A stretch of 64,000 nt of DNA from Manis javanica (GCF_040802235.1 NC_133167.1:96768001-96832000); one strand, 5' to 3'. Positions 33,851 to 46,649 are shown, counted from the stretch's first letter. Numbers and translations are program-made. Notes: a model not told the origin generated them from the sequence alone.

Positions 33851-33855
33851 CATTC
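33851..33855 (+). repeat. Right 5-bp duplication (CATTC) of the solo LTR
   Basis: CATTC directly after the LTR end CA, matching 33597-33601. Confidence 0.6.
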
Positions 33856-35009
33856 CAAAACACTTGTTCATACCAATTACAAAATTGTGAAGGAGACATG
33901 CCACTCTGAAGCGTTTTTAGACATGAAGCAGAATGTGACCTTTTATCATGTTTTACCTCTGGCTTTCTGAAATTTAAGTCTTAAGAAAATGTTAGGAGAC
34001 ACATACCATAGTTAGCGGCAAATGTCCAGGATATATTGTCAGGGGCTACAAAGAGAAGGGGTAGTAAGATATTTATGCTGGCTGAGTGTTTCATAAATAC
34101 TGTTTAGTGAAGACTAATATTAAACAGAGCCTGGTACTTGTATTATTGTTATTAGTTAGTCATAGATGCTAAGTGAAAGATACAACTGGGGTTAAATGGA
34201 AAACACTCGACAATAAGTAAACAAATGGAACATTATATGAAAATGTATGGCATCTGATCCAGACCATTGTTCTACAAATTGTAGTTGGTAATCATCACGG
34301 TGTAAGTACAGTTTGGTTTGAATGGACCTGTCAATCATCTTGATTTCACATCTAATATAAATTGCCCTAATCTTTTCTTCCTTGTTACAGCCAGACTTTG
34401 ACATAAGCAAGAAAGTGATTAAAACTAACTTTTTGCTGTAGAATATTGCTGGTTTAACACATTAGCTTTGTGGTTAAATAATAGTTTCAGCTTTCTCGTA
34501 CATTATATATTTAGTGCCTCTGAGAACTATGAGTTGTACACTTAGATTGTGAATGCTCAGTTGCAAGCTCATTACAAGATACATGTCTTCCTGGCTTGCG
34601 TATTTCCCAAGCCCAACACAGCCCCTCATTTAAAAGCCCACTCTATAAAATGGTTGCTAAGTGAGGGAACTTATATTAGATACAACCAAAATGGTAAATT
34701 ATTTCACTATTTCCATCAGTTACTTTTAAAAGGAAGACAGAAGTTCCCATCCTTTCAAAGCACATTAAGGACGACCGGTTCTCATACCACCTAATAAGCA
34801 TTGGCTGCCTGTCTGAGTTCTCCACAGAAAGCACTAGTTCAAGCGAAGGAAACCCTGTCTGTCCATTTAAATCTTGCAATAAGAATTATTGTCTGATGAG
34901 GAACAGAATTGCATAAGATCTGAGAAAAAGTAAAAGTACATAAATGTACTTTACAAATGCTTGTTCCAGTGAGAATATTTAGTGGCCATGCCTGCTTGCT
35001 TCCAGTAGA
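33856..35009. other. Unassigned interval
   Basis: No gene or repeat recognised. Several short frames overlap on both strands without known domains. Confidence 0.45.
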
Positions 35010-35160
35010 GCAAAGGAAGTATCTTGACATGGGAGTAAGAGAGGGATTTGACTCCTCACTGCCTGACCTTGGGCAAGAAACCTAATCTCCTTAAGACCCC
35101 ATTTCCTTGTCTGAAAAACAGTGATAATAATATCTCTGTATTTCCTGAGGCTCCTTGGAA
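35010..35160 (+). repeat. MIR SINE
   Basis: CCTGACCTTGGGCAAGAAACCTAATCTCC, then ATTTCCTTGTCTGAAAAACAGTGATAATAAT match the MIR forward core (...CCTTGGGCAAG...CTCATCTGTAAAATGGG.ATAATAAT). Confidence 0.85.
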
Positions 35161-36094
35161 AAACGATGGCCCTTCCTCCATCTAAATGGAAGCCAGCCAT
35201 CATTCAGAAGCATTTGTCATCATACCAAACTTCCAAGGCTTAAGAAGTTAGAAGCCATTACATATTCCATGTTGAGCTCAGCTCACCTACAAAGGCTTTT
35301 TCTTACTGCAGTAGTTGACTCCTTTCGGATTTTTCCCAGAAGCCCCCAGGACTACCCTGAAAGAAGGCGATCTCTCCCTGAGTTGCATTTTTATTTCCTT
35401 AGTTGTGGCAGGCACTGTTCAAAGCACTTTAGCAACAGTAACTGATTTAATCCTATGAGCTTGATGCCACTCCTTGAAATATGGACTGTGGTCTTATAAC
35501 CTCTTCTTCATTGTTAAATATTTCAGCATTCATTCCTAAAATAAATGTTCAGCAATGCTTATTAACAGTGGGTAAAGGCTCTAAGGGCACATAGAAAATT
35601 TCCTGGGGAATATTTAAGGAAATGGTCCTGAATTTTGTTTTAGGAGAAAAGAAATACCTTCCACCTTAGCTCAGACATGTGAGTGTCAGAGGACATTTCC
35701 TGTCAGCAAGGCCAGAGCCATGAGAAGAATCCAGATGTCTCTCTGCAAAACCAAATACCATTTTGCATCCCTTTCATTTTTACTGAAGCTTTGAAGTAAA
35801 TAGGAGTAGAAGCAGCCCTAGTAAATTACCTGAGGACTGACACATTTTTGACATAAGTCTTGAGAACACAGCAACATATTTCTTTTCCTCCTTCAGAACA
35901 CTAGCTTTGTTCATCTCAGAGGCCTGAATGACAGGAATGATGACGGACTGATTAGACAGTGAGCCTTGTTCCCCTGATACCGAATACAGACCAAAGCACC
36001 CAGGTGCTGCTTTCCAGAGTTTTGGAAACTTATTTGCATATATATTTAATTACTTGGTTGTACTGGAATAGTTCCATTAGAACATTTTAATATT
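35161..36094. other. Mostly unassigned interval
   Basis: A short MIR-like stretch on the - strand at about 35400-35475 (GGCAGGCACTGTTCAAAGCA ... GATTTAATCCTATGAGC) is possible. The rest is not recognised. Confidence 0.4.
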
Positions 36095-36345
36095 AGAATA
36101 ACGTGGTGATTAAGACAGCGGGCTTGATGAGACAGACTGCCCTAAGAAGAAGCCAGGCTCAAGCCCTTACTAGCTGTATAAACCCGAACACATTGCTGAC
36201 CTTCTCTGCCTCCATTTCCTCAGCTGTAAAACAACTGAAGTAGAACCTACCTCGTAGGTGTGCCGTGAATATTAAATGAATTAATTCATCTAAAGCACTT
36301 AACACAGTACCTACTGAGTTATTACTCAACAAATGATAAGGATTC
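36095..36345 (+). repeat. MIR SINE, nearly full length
   Basis: Forward MIR order is clear: GTGATTAAGACAGCGGGCTT, then CTTACTAGCTGTATAAACC, CTCTGCCTCCATTTCCTCAG, CTGTAAAACAACTGAAGTAG, TAAATGAATTAATTCATCTAAAGCAC, and TACTCAACAAATGATAAGG at the end. It is an old tRNA-derived SINE without a working promoter. Confidence 0.9.
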
Positions 36346-36796
36346 ATATTACTATACTCCCACATTACTCATAGTACTTGGGCTACATTTCTCTTTGTTG
36401 AGTGGCAAATGTAGTTTCCCAAACTACATTCTGAAGCCCAATATTCCCTGAAGTTCAACAAAAAGGAATTTCCTTCTTCACCTAATCTTGGAAAATAATG
36501 CATTTGTCTTGGAAATTCAAAATGCACTGGAACTGAAATATTAAAGACTTTGAGAGACATGCAATTAGGAAATCTGTTTAACTTTGTTTAACCTTTGAAT
36601 CTCAAATCTATAGGACCACTTGGCCCTTCAGTTGCACATTCATTTATTCATTTTTGTTATTTCACCTTTGTACTCTTTTCAAAGTCTTAACTTCCCTAAA
36701 GTGAGACCATTTCATTTCTCTGTAACATACAGGGAACACCAGTTTCCAAGGGGCGTCCCTTGTAAGCACACAGGTATAGTAGGTCTTTCCAGATGT
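36346..36796. other. Unassigned interval
   Basis: Nothing recognised between the MIR and the MLT1 LTR. Confidence 0.4.
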
Positions 36797-37184
36797 TAAT
36801 TTACTTAAGGATCTTGAAGTGAGGAGATCAACCTAGTTATCTGGGGGCAGGGGTTGGGGAGGCCCTAAATCCAATGAAACAGTCCTTATAAAACAAAGGT
36901 AAAGGGAAATTTGAGATGCAGAACAAAAGACACAGAAGCAGAGGAGGCAATGTGACCAGAGGCAGAGATGGCAGAGATGAGGCCACAGCCAAAGAATGCT
37001 GACAGCCCCCAGAAGCTGGAAGAGGTAAGAAATGGATTCTCCCTGGAGTTTCCAGAAGGAAAGCAGCCCTACTGACACCCTGATTTCAGACTTCTAGATT
37101 CCAGAACTGCGAGAATAAATTTCTGTCATTGTAAGCCAATGAGTTTGTGGCCGATTGTTATGGCAGCCCTAGACACCTAATACA
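36797..37184 (+). repeat. MLT1 (MaLR) LTR
   Basis: The MaLR pattern is present in order: AAGGATCTTGAAGTGAGGAG, GGCCCTAAATCCAATGA, GTCCTTATAAAACAAAGG, CCAGAAGCTGGAAGAGG, CCAGAACTGCGAGAATAAATTTCTGT and the terminal GGCAGCCCTAGACACCTAATAC. It is a very old ERVL-MaLR LTR, likely solo, with no coding part. Confidence 0.88.
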
Positions 37185-37189
37185 CCCGT

Positions 37190-37300
37190 TTCACCTTTAT
37201 AAAATGGGGTTAATAAAAGCCAGCCCAGCCTGCATTGTCACAGCAGCGCTACAAGGATCAAACACAGTAATGTATGTGAAACTACTCCCACAGTTTAAAA
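37190..37300 (+). repeat. MIR-like SINE fragment
   Basis: TTCACCTTTATAAAATGGGGTTAATAA, then GCTACAAGGATCAAACACAGTAATGTATGTGAAACTACT resembles the middle and 3' part of MIR. It directly follows the MLT1 end. Confidence 0.5.
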
Positions 37301-38854
37301 TAGTTAGATACAAAATTACTTTATCATTATTAAGTGGAATCCACAAACTCTCTTTTCTCTCATGGAAAAAATTATTCCAACTTTTGCTTGATTGACAACT
37401 TTCTGCTTTACACTATTCCTTTGGATATTTTGTTTTGTTTTATTTGAGATCCAGGATCCTCATCTCCTCCCATTCAATACCCCATATGGCAAATTATGAA
37501 CCCCTTACGAAAATCTCAGCATATATGTCATACACTTCCTACCTGCAGAGGGCACGGTCACAGAACTGATCTGAAAAAACTGTTCTTCCAAAACAAATCA
37601 AAGCTTAAATCAATATATACATATTTAAATTGAAATAAATCCATTGAGATAATAGGGAAAAGATTATAATAAATTAACATTAACCTAGACTGCAATGAAA
37701 CACCTCAAGTTATTAAATTACTTGTTCCAGAGATATTTGGCATTGTACTTCATTTTAATAAAATATTTACCAGACACATTTTAATGAAATCTGTCTCTCC
37801 GGGTTCTGAAAATAAATGTTAACTTTCCTCAGACTATTTCCTGAAAACCCACAAGAGCTCAGACCGTAAGAACTATGGCTTCTAAAGCTAACCAAATGCA
37901 ATCAGAGATGCTGCTTTCCATACAGGGAGGCCCAGGAGAGCCCTCCTGTGTTAGAGACTCGCTTCCTTAACCACCTCAAGAAAAGAAGCTCAGAGACCAC
38001 ACATCTGTCAAGAAGCATATTGAAAGAGCCGACTTGGATACTCTCACTTTCTTTTTGAAACTGTGTCCTTTTCCTGTTCATTTCAGCAACTGATTTTACC
38101 TACTCCCAGTAGAGATCAAATTTCTCTTTTCTTTTAAAGGAAGAATCTTCACTTGATAGAATCTAGACTGGACTGGATGTGTAGCTCAGAGTAGAAAACA
38201 ATGAGTTTCCAAGAGGCCTTTTGCTGTGGCATTCAAATTTACATTTATTTCTAGAAACCGCTTCTTCTCTCAAATCATCCTAAATGTTATTGCAAATTCA
38301 ATGAATTTATAGGGAACTTTGCTGAAACCAAAGAGGATTCCTATTCCAACTCTTTTTTTCTACCATACTTTATCATAACCCTCTCTATCATCTGAAAGTT
38401 CTGACAAGATTTTTCACTAAAATATTTTAAAGTCCTTAAGTGGCTGTTTTAGGTAATGGCTTTTTTCCCCAAATTTGTCTGTGGTTTGCTCTATACTTTC
38501 TCAATTAGGCCTGTAAAATGTCTGCATTCTTATGTGTCACACTGTTCCAAATTTATGGTTTACAAGGTAATGATGATGACTGCACATTCTGTTGACGTGT
38601 CACATTCTTGTAAATTGTAGCTGGTGGTTACGGGAAAATTTCTCAATATCATAAGCCATTAATTTAACAGATTCCTACATTTGCTCTACAATGTAAATTA
38701 GCATTTTTATGTCTTATATTCTCCATCCTACACATTTTTAAACACCAAATATGTGTCAGGCATGTTTCTAATAAATTAAGACTTTATCAGTGAATTAAAG
38801 TAACAAAAATCTGCCTTCAAAGAGCATACATTCAAGTGAGCAATAGTAGTTAAC
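37301..38854. other. Unassigned interval
   Basis: No gene or repeat recognised. A CTCF-like CCTGCAGAGGGCA at 37542-37554 (one mismatch) is the only motif noted. Confidence 0.45.
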
Positions 38855-39035
38855 TCTATGAGGCAAGTACTAGTTTAGTATTTTATACATATTAACTCAT
38901 TTAATCCATACAACAATTTTATGAGATTGATATAATTAGTATCCCCATTTAAGAGAAAGGAAACTGGGGCAAAAAGAATACAGTGACTTTCCTAGAGTCA
39001 TAAGAATGAAGTCTAGCTTGGCCTTAATCTTCCAC
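38855..39035 (-). repeat. MIR SINE
   Basis: ATATTAACTCATTTAATCCATAC, then GTATCCCCATTTAAGAGAAAGGAAACTGGGGC form the reverse-complement MIR core. Confidence 0.82.
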
Positions 39036-39147
39036 AGAAAATTTAAATGAAAATGTTTATGAAAGATATGGTAGATGCCCAGTGCTTAGCTCAGTGCATA
39101 ATAAAACCTGGTGAATAAATTCATCTTCAGTGCACTATTAAATGATG

Positions 39148-39510
39148 TCTTAATCTGCTTGGGTTGCTATAACAAAATATCATAGACTGGGTGGCTTATC
39201 AGCAATAGAAATGTATTCCTCTAAGTCAGTCTTGCAGGCTGGAAATCAGGGTTCCTGCACAATATGGTGAGGGTCTTTTTCTGGGACACAGACTCCTCAT
39301 TATGTCCTCACATAGCAGAAAAGGACAAGAAAGTGCTCTCTCTGGCTTCTTTTATGAATGCACTAATCCCACTCTTACAGGAGGGGCCCACTCTCATGAC
39401 CTAATTATCTCCCAAAGGCCCCATCTCTTAATACCATCACCTTAGGGGTTAAGTTCCAACATATGGATTTGGAGGTAGGGCAGATACAAACATTCAGAAC
39501 ATAGGAAGTA
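39148..39510 (-). repeat. MaLR-type (MLT/MST) LTR
   Basis: On the + strand the sequence starts with TCTGCTTGGGTTGCTATAACAAAATATCATAGACTGGG. It continues with GACCTAATTATCTCCCAAAGGCCCCATCTC and ends with CAACATATGGATTT...ACAAACATTCAGAACA. This is a MaLR LTR read in reverse. It has no coding sequence. Confidence 0.82.
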
Positions 39511-39954
39511 CTTTTGTTATGCAGCTTCTTTTTTCAACCAACACAACTAAAGTTGTTAATATGACCATGATAACATTTTCCAGATTTATAATTGTAATAT
39601 CAATATAAAAATTGATATTTCAGTACTGTAAGAGAAGTTCAATTGATAGTAGTTTTATTATTAAACTATTGTTTTTAGTAATACAAATCATTTTGGCACT
39701 TATACATGGTTCAGAACCATATATACATTATGTTATTAATGTCTCCTCTATAACCACTCTTTTGCATTGAGATATGCCCTCTACACCTTTACAACAGCAA
39801 AGACTTAACACAATAGCACAATGCCTTGTATGTCAGAAATTTATATGTTTAGCATTTATCTCTAGGTTACTTTGTGATCATGATGAGGATATTGACTATA
39901 ATATATAACTGCCAGATACATGCACATTAATTTGTAGTGAGAGTTATGCCCAAC
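39511..39954. other. Unassigned interval
   Basis: AT-rich; nothing recognised. Confidence 0.4.
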
Positions 39955-40720
39955 AAGAAACTATTACTAGACAAATGTGCCATGACAATTTAATGGGTAA
40001 GAATAGTCTTTTTCGACAAATAGTGTTGGGACAATTGGATACCCTCATGCAAATGGATGAATCTGAACCTCTACCTCACATAATACACAAAAAGTAACTT
40101 GAAATGTATCATAGGCCTATATGTAAGAGCTAAAACTATAAAACTCTTGGGAGAAAACAGAAGTAATTTTGGTGATTTTTGGATTATAAAATGATTTTTT
40201 TAAATACATCAAACAATGAAGAAAAGAAAACATTAACAAATTGGACTTCATCAAAATTCAAAACCTTTGCCCTTAAAAATATACCATCAAGAAAGTAAAA
40301 AGACAAGCCATAGACTAGAAAAAAAAGTTTGAAATCATATATCCAATAGGGAGTTGTATCCAGAATATATAAAGAATACTTACAGCTCAATAATTAAGAT
40401 AAACAAGCCAGCAAAAATATTTGACTAGATATTTCACCAAAGAAGATACAGGAATAGCTAATATGCACATGAAGAGATGCTCAACATCATTAGTCATCAG
40501 GGAGAATTATAGTAAAAACACAACAAAATCCTACTTCACACCCACCAGGATGCCAGTGATCCAAAAGGCAGACAATGCCAAGTATTGACAAGAATTTGGG
40601 GAAATCAGAAGGAACCCTCATACCAATGGAAATATAAAATGGTGCAGCCACTTAGAGAATACTTCCATCAACCTATGTCAGCCTGATGAATTGGCATTCT
40701 CTACTTTTCAGATTAGAATC
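39955..40720 (+). mobile_element. Old L1 ORF2 C-terminal fragment
   Basis: ATAGTGTTGGGACAATTGG, AATTGGACTTCATCAAAATTC (40238), and GAGATGCTCAACATCATTAGTCATCAGGGA (40473) are L1 ORF2 landmarks, in the same order as at 6640-7140 in the first L1. It is heavily mutated, truncated at both ends and non-coding. Confidence 0.85.
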
Positions 40721-40964
40721 AAGATACCATTACACTTACAACTTCTGTAAATAAAAGACAAATATCCTGCTTTCCCTTGGTCCAGGACAAATTAAAGGCA
40801 GCACTAACCTATCACTGAACTCTTCCCCCACCTAACCTACACATGACTTCACAATTTTCTTAACAATACTATGCAAATATTTCTATTTGTCATATCATAT
40901 TATTTTTACTACTTTTATTGTATGTGTGTGTGTGTGTTTAATTTCTTTTATATAAAGGGTCTAA

Positions 40965-41165
40965 AGTTCTCATCAGATTCTTTTATATTTATTTTATTTT
41001 AGGTTCATACAACAAAATACACAAATCTTAGTGTACAGCTTGATGAATTTTGACATGTGTGCACATTCATGTTACCATACACAAGTCAAGATATCAAAAT
41101 AATTTTCCCCTTCACCAATTTTTTTACTCCTTTTACACCCCCCATCAGCAGTCCCCTTCTTGTAT
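40965..41165 (-). repeat. Old L1 3'UTR fragment
   Basis: TTTTAGGTTCATACAACAAAATACAC, then TGATGAATTTTGACATGTG and GTTACCATACACAAGTCAAGATATC match the reverse complement of an old L1 3'UTR. It lies close to, but in opposite orientation to, the L1 piece ending at 40720. Confidence 0.6.
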
Positions 41166-43264
41166 GATAATCAAATATGATCTTACACAGGTTATATATT
41201 AATCTTACTTGTGAGCTTTAAATAAATTTGTGAAGTTTTTGGGTAGGGATTTCTTGCCTAAACCCTGAAATTGAACTACAGAAACCAGCATATAATGGAC
41301 CTGACTATAAATCTTATCTTACACAAAAATCATATACTGTAATAAATTATTAGTTTATTCTATGTTTTAGTCAAGTATTAATTTCTTAGTCAAATATAAT
41401 GTTAGAAACCCAAGGAAAGTTTGTTATTTTTTAAAAGGTAAGAAAATAAATTATAACATCCATGTTTTTACTCTTTGCTTATAATTCTCAGAGTAATTTT
41501 TATTATACAAGGCATGTACAAGTGCATGTAATTATCTAATTTTAGGATTATCCAAGAAAAGTGTATATAGACCCTTAAAAAATCCTGATACCTCACTACT
41601 TCCAGCTTCTTTATAGCATAAAATTTGTATACAATAAATAGTATTCATTTTTCCTTTGTTAAGTTGGTTCAACCCCCCTAGCCCCTATTTGAGCATCACT
41701 ACATTGGGCAAGCTGTTTCACACCTTTGCTACAGTTGTAGAAGAAAACTCAGAACTGTGATACTAATCCATCCTCTCCTTAATTCTAGTTCCTGCCCTCT
41801 GGCATTGAGGTTATGATTATCACTGAATCACAGGAACATACTTATTTCATTTCATCCTCAACCTAAATAGAACCCACAGCCTTGAAATCACGCTGGGTTC
41901 TTTGTTTTCAACAGCCTTCAATCTCATACTATACCCTCCACAGCTAAGTACAAAATCATGTAAGGCAGACCAAATTTCCTGGAACGACTTTAAATGCTGT
42001 TGTATTCCCCAGTACTATTCAGACACATCAGCCTAATGCAATATAATACTCTGTCAGAGTAATAGAAACTGAGATAAATGTCTTCATTAAGAATCAAATA
42101 ACTATTATCTTACCCACTTGGAGTGTTCTTTTAAGATGCACTTAGTACACTTGTATCTGCTGATAAAAGCAACCCTGGATTATAAAAAAAATAGCAATTT
42201 GTCGCTGTTCAAATGATACCTCAGGCACCTGTTGCCCACAGAAAGCATAAACATGTGGTAACAAATACATCTGAGATCTGGCTGGTTGTGCCCAAATCAC
42301 ATCTTTACAGGGCTCTCTGTGCCACGGGTTGCCATCTTTGAAAAATATTCTCTCTACACAACTTGTTTTGGTGCTCTGCCTGCATCTGGGTCATAAGTAG
42401 GACAAAATACACAATCAGGCCCTTCTCTCTCAGCACAGTTCTTTTGACAAGAAACTACCCTGGTTTCTCTGTGTTAACATGAACAGGTGATAAAGGGGGT
42501 CAAATACCTAATCCCAGCTGCCAGTATCAGAGAGTTCCTTGAAATACAGAAATCTAAAAGCCAGCTATTTAGCTGAAGCCCCAGGGAGCAGAGTTTCCTT
42601 TTCTAACTCCCAGTGCATTCTCCTCTTTCTGGTCACACCACGAGCACTTTCTCTCTCCATACAGCTTGGCAGCCCATTAAAGCAAAAATTCTTAAGTCAG
42701 TGAGGCAGTTGAATAATTGCTGCCTTGAGTCTTTTTCAAAGTCATTTGAAAGATGACCATTGTAAGATAGGTTTACTCCTGGTAAATGATCTATGTTAAA
42801 GAGCAGGCTGCAGAGCAGCCAGGACTAGCTGGGCAGTCACTGGCAGTGGGAATAAAGCGGTGAGTAAATCGCTTAAGCAGCAGCCACTGCCTGAGTGACT
42901 AGGGCTCTGCTGAGCCTTGATAAGCAATATAGCCAGTGTACACTGATGCAAGTAGCATCTGCTAGCAAATGTCAAATCGGCTATTGCTTTCTGTGAACTC
43001 ATAAAACAACTGCTTTTGTAGGCAAAGATAATCATCTGGTCACTCAACTCTAAAGATGGATAACACTGGGAACATAGGACGAAAGATTGCGGGAGATTAC
43101 AAAGTGAGAAAACGTACAGCCCTAAAGTCATTTCAAATCTAAAAGAAGAGATGGAAGAATAAATAATTCTAACCACAGTAACATGCATAGAAGTGTACAG
43201 CTTGCAGAGGGCACTCCATGTGCATTTTCTTACTTGATAAACATGAAAGTTGCCATTGCTAATG
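41166..43264. other. Unassigned interval
   Basis: No gene or repeat recognised. The 161-codon - strand frame at 42796-43281 has no domain and no start context I can defend. The 42790-43000 stretch is less AT-rich than its surroundings and could be a conserved non-coding element. Confidence 0.45.
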
Positions 43265-43430
43265 GTGTGATCATTGTTCAATTACCTAATCTCTCTCTGC
43301 CTCTATTTTCCCAGTTGTAAAATTGGAGTACTGCCTTCTAATGCCATTGTGAAGACTGAAAGACTACCCAAAATAGCCAAAGGCTTGGTGCATGGTAAGC
43401 ACTTGATAAATGTTAGCTTTTAAAAATTAT
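43265..43430 (+). repeat. MIR SINE fragment
   Basis: CAATTACCTAATCTCTCTCTGCCTCTATTTTCCCAGTTGTAAAATTGGAG, ending in GCATGGTAAGCACTTGATAAATGTTAGC. This is the second half of a forward MIR. Confidence 0.85.
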
Positions 43431-43843
43431 AATAAAACATAAATGGCAGAAACACAAAAAACATACAGAGACTTATACAGTTCTCAGAAATTAGAAATTA
43501 ATATAATGGAAATGATGACCTTTAGAATAAATAGAGCAATGTGCAGTTGTCTGGATGCCTTTCATAAATAGACATGGTTTAATGGGGAAAAATGAATGAG
43601 ATTTCTGAGGAGAGCAGAGAGGAGAAAATTATTTTAATGAAGGAATGAGTTTTTCATCTGTCAGGTCATAGTAAAACGAAACCATTAAGAGGAGTTTAAT
43701 CTGATTAAGTGACAATTACAATAACTGATCAATCCTTGAAATCAGAAAATATTACTTCAATTAAGTACTATTTTTTAAATACAAAAAACTGAACTAGAAA
43801 TTCCAAAGCCCCTTCCAGACCTACTTTATGAATCCAAGAAAAT
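43431..43843. other. Unassigned interval
   Basis: AT-rich, with nothing recognised. Confidence 0.4.
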
Positions 43844-43920
43844 CTTTTTTTTTCCTGGTATCATTAATCTACAATACATGAGTGACATTATGGTTACTAG
43901 ACTCCCCCCATCATCAAGTT
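43844..43920 (-). mobile_element. Very short L1 3' end with poly(A)
   Basis: A T-run (poly(A) of the - strand) is followed by GGTATCATTAATCTACAATACATG and TTATGGTTACTAGACTCCCCC. The reverse complement matches the last ~70 bases of the L1 module at 1371-2129 (GAGCCTACTAAACATAATAT...TAGATTAATGATA). It is probably a severely 5'-truncated copy of the same L1 family. Duplications at its ends were not clear. Confidence 0.65.
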
Positions 43921-45934
43921 CTAAGATATTCTTAACATGAAAATTCTGATCATATACTCCTTTGATCGAGAATTTACAAAAGCTCATTAAATAGGTTAAA
44001 ACTGCATCATTTTAAGGCATGATTCAATTTGTTCTTCTGTAAAACCTCACTTAATTACACCACTTTCATACAGTTGCCTAAGTCAAACAGTTCAGAATTA
44101 GAGTCAACTTCTCTGGTTTTTTTTAACTCTCACATTTCGTTGGTCAGGTCCTGCTGACTGCACATCCATAAATCCCAATACAGCACTTTGTTTCTTCCAC
44201 CCAAATGAAGTTCTCCTTTTCTAACGTCTCCTAATTCAACTTAGGTGTCATGTATCAATACTCACCAGTGTTGCGGAGCCACAACACTACTAGATAGTAC
44301 ACCAAGATGAGTAGTAGAGTAAAAACATTCAAAAAGAGAGAGGCCTTTAGAGTTCCTCTCCCGGGATCCTACTCTATGTGCACGGTAACATCAGGTCTTT
44401 ACCACACTGCCCAATGAAGATCAGAGCTCTGGAAACCAGCCATGAAATAATAAACTAGTAAATGGTCTGTTCTCTTATCCAGCGAGTTCAAATTTTCTGT
44501 CAGAATATGAATATATATGTTAATGTATATACTTTTTTTGAATACTATAAACACATATTAAATATGTATATAACATATAAATTTATATATTTTTAAATAC
44601 TTTGCTAGAGACGTTGTATTTCATACTATAATTCATCTCCCTAAACTTCTCTTTCACCTTCTCCCAGCCACATTTACATATCAACAGTACAGTTTCACAG
44701 AGCTAGGCTTCTAGTCATTTAAACCAATCATTGGATTTCTTTATGTCTTGTGGGTTGGAATGTTGAATCATCAGCACAAGGAATTTCTTTGGAAACAGAG
44801 ACAGTTCAAGAATGAGCAAATGACCCATGTAAGGCCAATGATGTACATAAGGAGACTTTTGCTGGGGAATTATGAAAAATCTTCCTCTTAAGAAAGCCAC
44901 AGAAAGATCCACGCTCTCTCCAAGTTGGCTACTTTTTTACACTTGATCAGCCAATTGCAAAGCCTGTCCTAGTTCTGATCTTTGTATTTTGTGAGACAAT
45001 TAATACCATTACAACATTAACTCACTTAATTTTAGTTTTGTGTTACAGGCAGCTGAGTGGATTCTGGTAAGTACTTGATAAAACGTCTATAGACAATTAA
45101 TTCTGAGGATCTATTTTTGCTAAAATACTTGATATATGATACAAGCTGTCCTGTAGGGTTAATCTTATCTAAAGAAGAAAATAATTATACAAAATAAATG
45201 AAGAAGTATAACTGCAAAGGAAAATGATTTCAATGAATAAGTGAAAATGTTACAATAAATAAATGGCTAAGTAAATAAATTATATACAAATACGTATGTT
45301 AGTGGCTACCCAGAAAATACCTGTCAAAAGGAGAGTTGTCTTTTCTTCCTTAAGAGACAAAGAAAATTTATCTTTTCTACCAGATTAGTTGTGAATCTTT
45401 CAGATTCCAAGTAAGTGTTCCTATCTCTTTAATCCAATGCCCTTGACAGACAAAATGAGGATACAGTTAAAATTTAGGGAGAATTACTTTATAAACAGAT
45501 TGCAAAATAGGTCACAGACAACAGGCGTGTGAGGCTACAAGAACTTATAGCGCTAAGCTGGTCTTGATGGCAAACAGGCCAATTCAAGTAGCTCTGAAAG
45601 TATTAATTGAGGATGAATAGGAGAGCAAATTCTAGTAAAATCTGCCAGTAAGAAAAAGTTCCATGATTATGGCCTGGTGCTAGTGAGGAAAACTTGTGTC
45701 TCTATGGTGTTTATTACATAGGAAATTTTAGCCTGTGCTGAGTAAGTGCATTGAAAAGGTAGAGTACATTCAGAGGAAGGTTTTGAGGATGGCAAGGGTG
45801 CAGAAATCATGTCTTAGCAGGAATAAAGGGTGACTCAAACGTGTGCACATGTGCATCAACCAGCTGTTTACAAACTATTGGGACATACTTTAGAATGCTC
45901 TAAACAATGTTTTTCTAGTCTCTTCCCATCTGCG
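43921..45934. other. Mostly unassigned interval
   Basis: A possible L2 fragment on the + strand lies at about 44090-44170 (CAGGTCCTGCTGACTGCACATCC). 44505-44600 is AT-rich low-complexity DNA. No gene seen. Confidence 0.4.
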
Positions 45935-46082
45935 TGGCTCTCAAATTTTAGTTTGCATGAGAATTACCTAAAGATTTTACCTGTTCTGACTGAATAGGTA
46001 TGGATTGGAGCCAAGGAATCCTCATTTTTAATACCATGCAGATGACTGACTGGTGGAGCAAAGTTTGAGAAAAACTACTCTA
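45935..46082 (+). repeat. MER5A-like hAT relic
   Basis: CTCTCAAATTTTAGTTTGCATGAGAATTACCTAAAGATTTT is the MER5A start, and GACTGGTGGAGCAAAGTTTGAGAAAAACTACTC is the complementary end. It is a non-autonomous Charlie-group element. Confidence 0.75.
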
Positions 46083-46477
46083 AAGGATACTGTAAAAATC
46101 AAGTAGGCTCGGTGGAATCCTCTCACTGATCTGTGAAAAACATCAAAGTTGAAAACTTTTAAATTATAACTGTCTTTTATTAGTTAAAGGACTATCATAT
46201 AGAAATAAATTAAAATTTTATGTTGTCTCAGATAAAAAAACAATAAGCTAAGGAGGAATATTTCTCCTCAACATAATTATGTCCGTTCAAGAATGATACA
46301 GGTTACCTTTCCCTGCTAGACTGCACGCACCCACAGTGCAAGGATCATACCTGTCTGATTTACTAGACTAACTGCAATGACTACAGTGATGCAAAGAATG
46401 CTTTTCTAAAGGAATGATATTCATCATGCCTATTAAAATAATATCATCAATTAGTACAGAAGGGATACCCGATACAG

Positions 46478-46645
46478 TAGTGATTTGCAAACTTTAATAT
46501 ATATCTCAAATATGAATGGTGAATCATGCTAAAATGCAGGTTCCAATTCAGTAAGTCTGGAGTGGAACCTGCTAATCTTTGCATTTCTAACAATGTACCA
46601 GGTGGTATTAATGCCACTGGTATGGGAATCACACCAAATAGAGAA
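46478..46645 (+). repeat. MER5A-like hAT relic
   Basis: CAGTAGTGATTTGCAAACTT starts it. AATTCAGTAAGTCTGGAGTGGAACCTGC and TTTGCATTTCTAACAATGTACCAGGTGG follow in MER5A order. Confidence 0.8.
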
Positions 46646-46649
46646 TAAA

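Noticed and set aside
33623..33970. 115-codon + strand open frame
   Set aside because: It runs through a solo LTR including its TATA box and poly(A) signal and then into unrelated flanking DNA, so it is a chance frame.
42796..43281. 161-codon - strand open frame
   Set aside because: No recognised domain, extends into a MIR element, and has no promoter or splice evidence.
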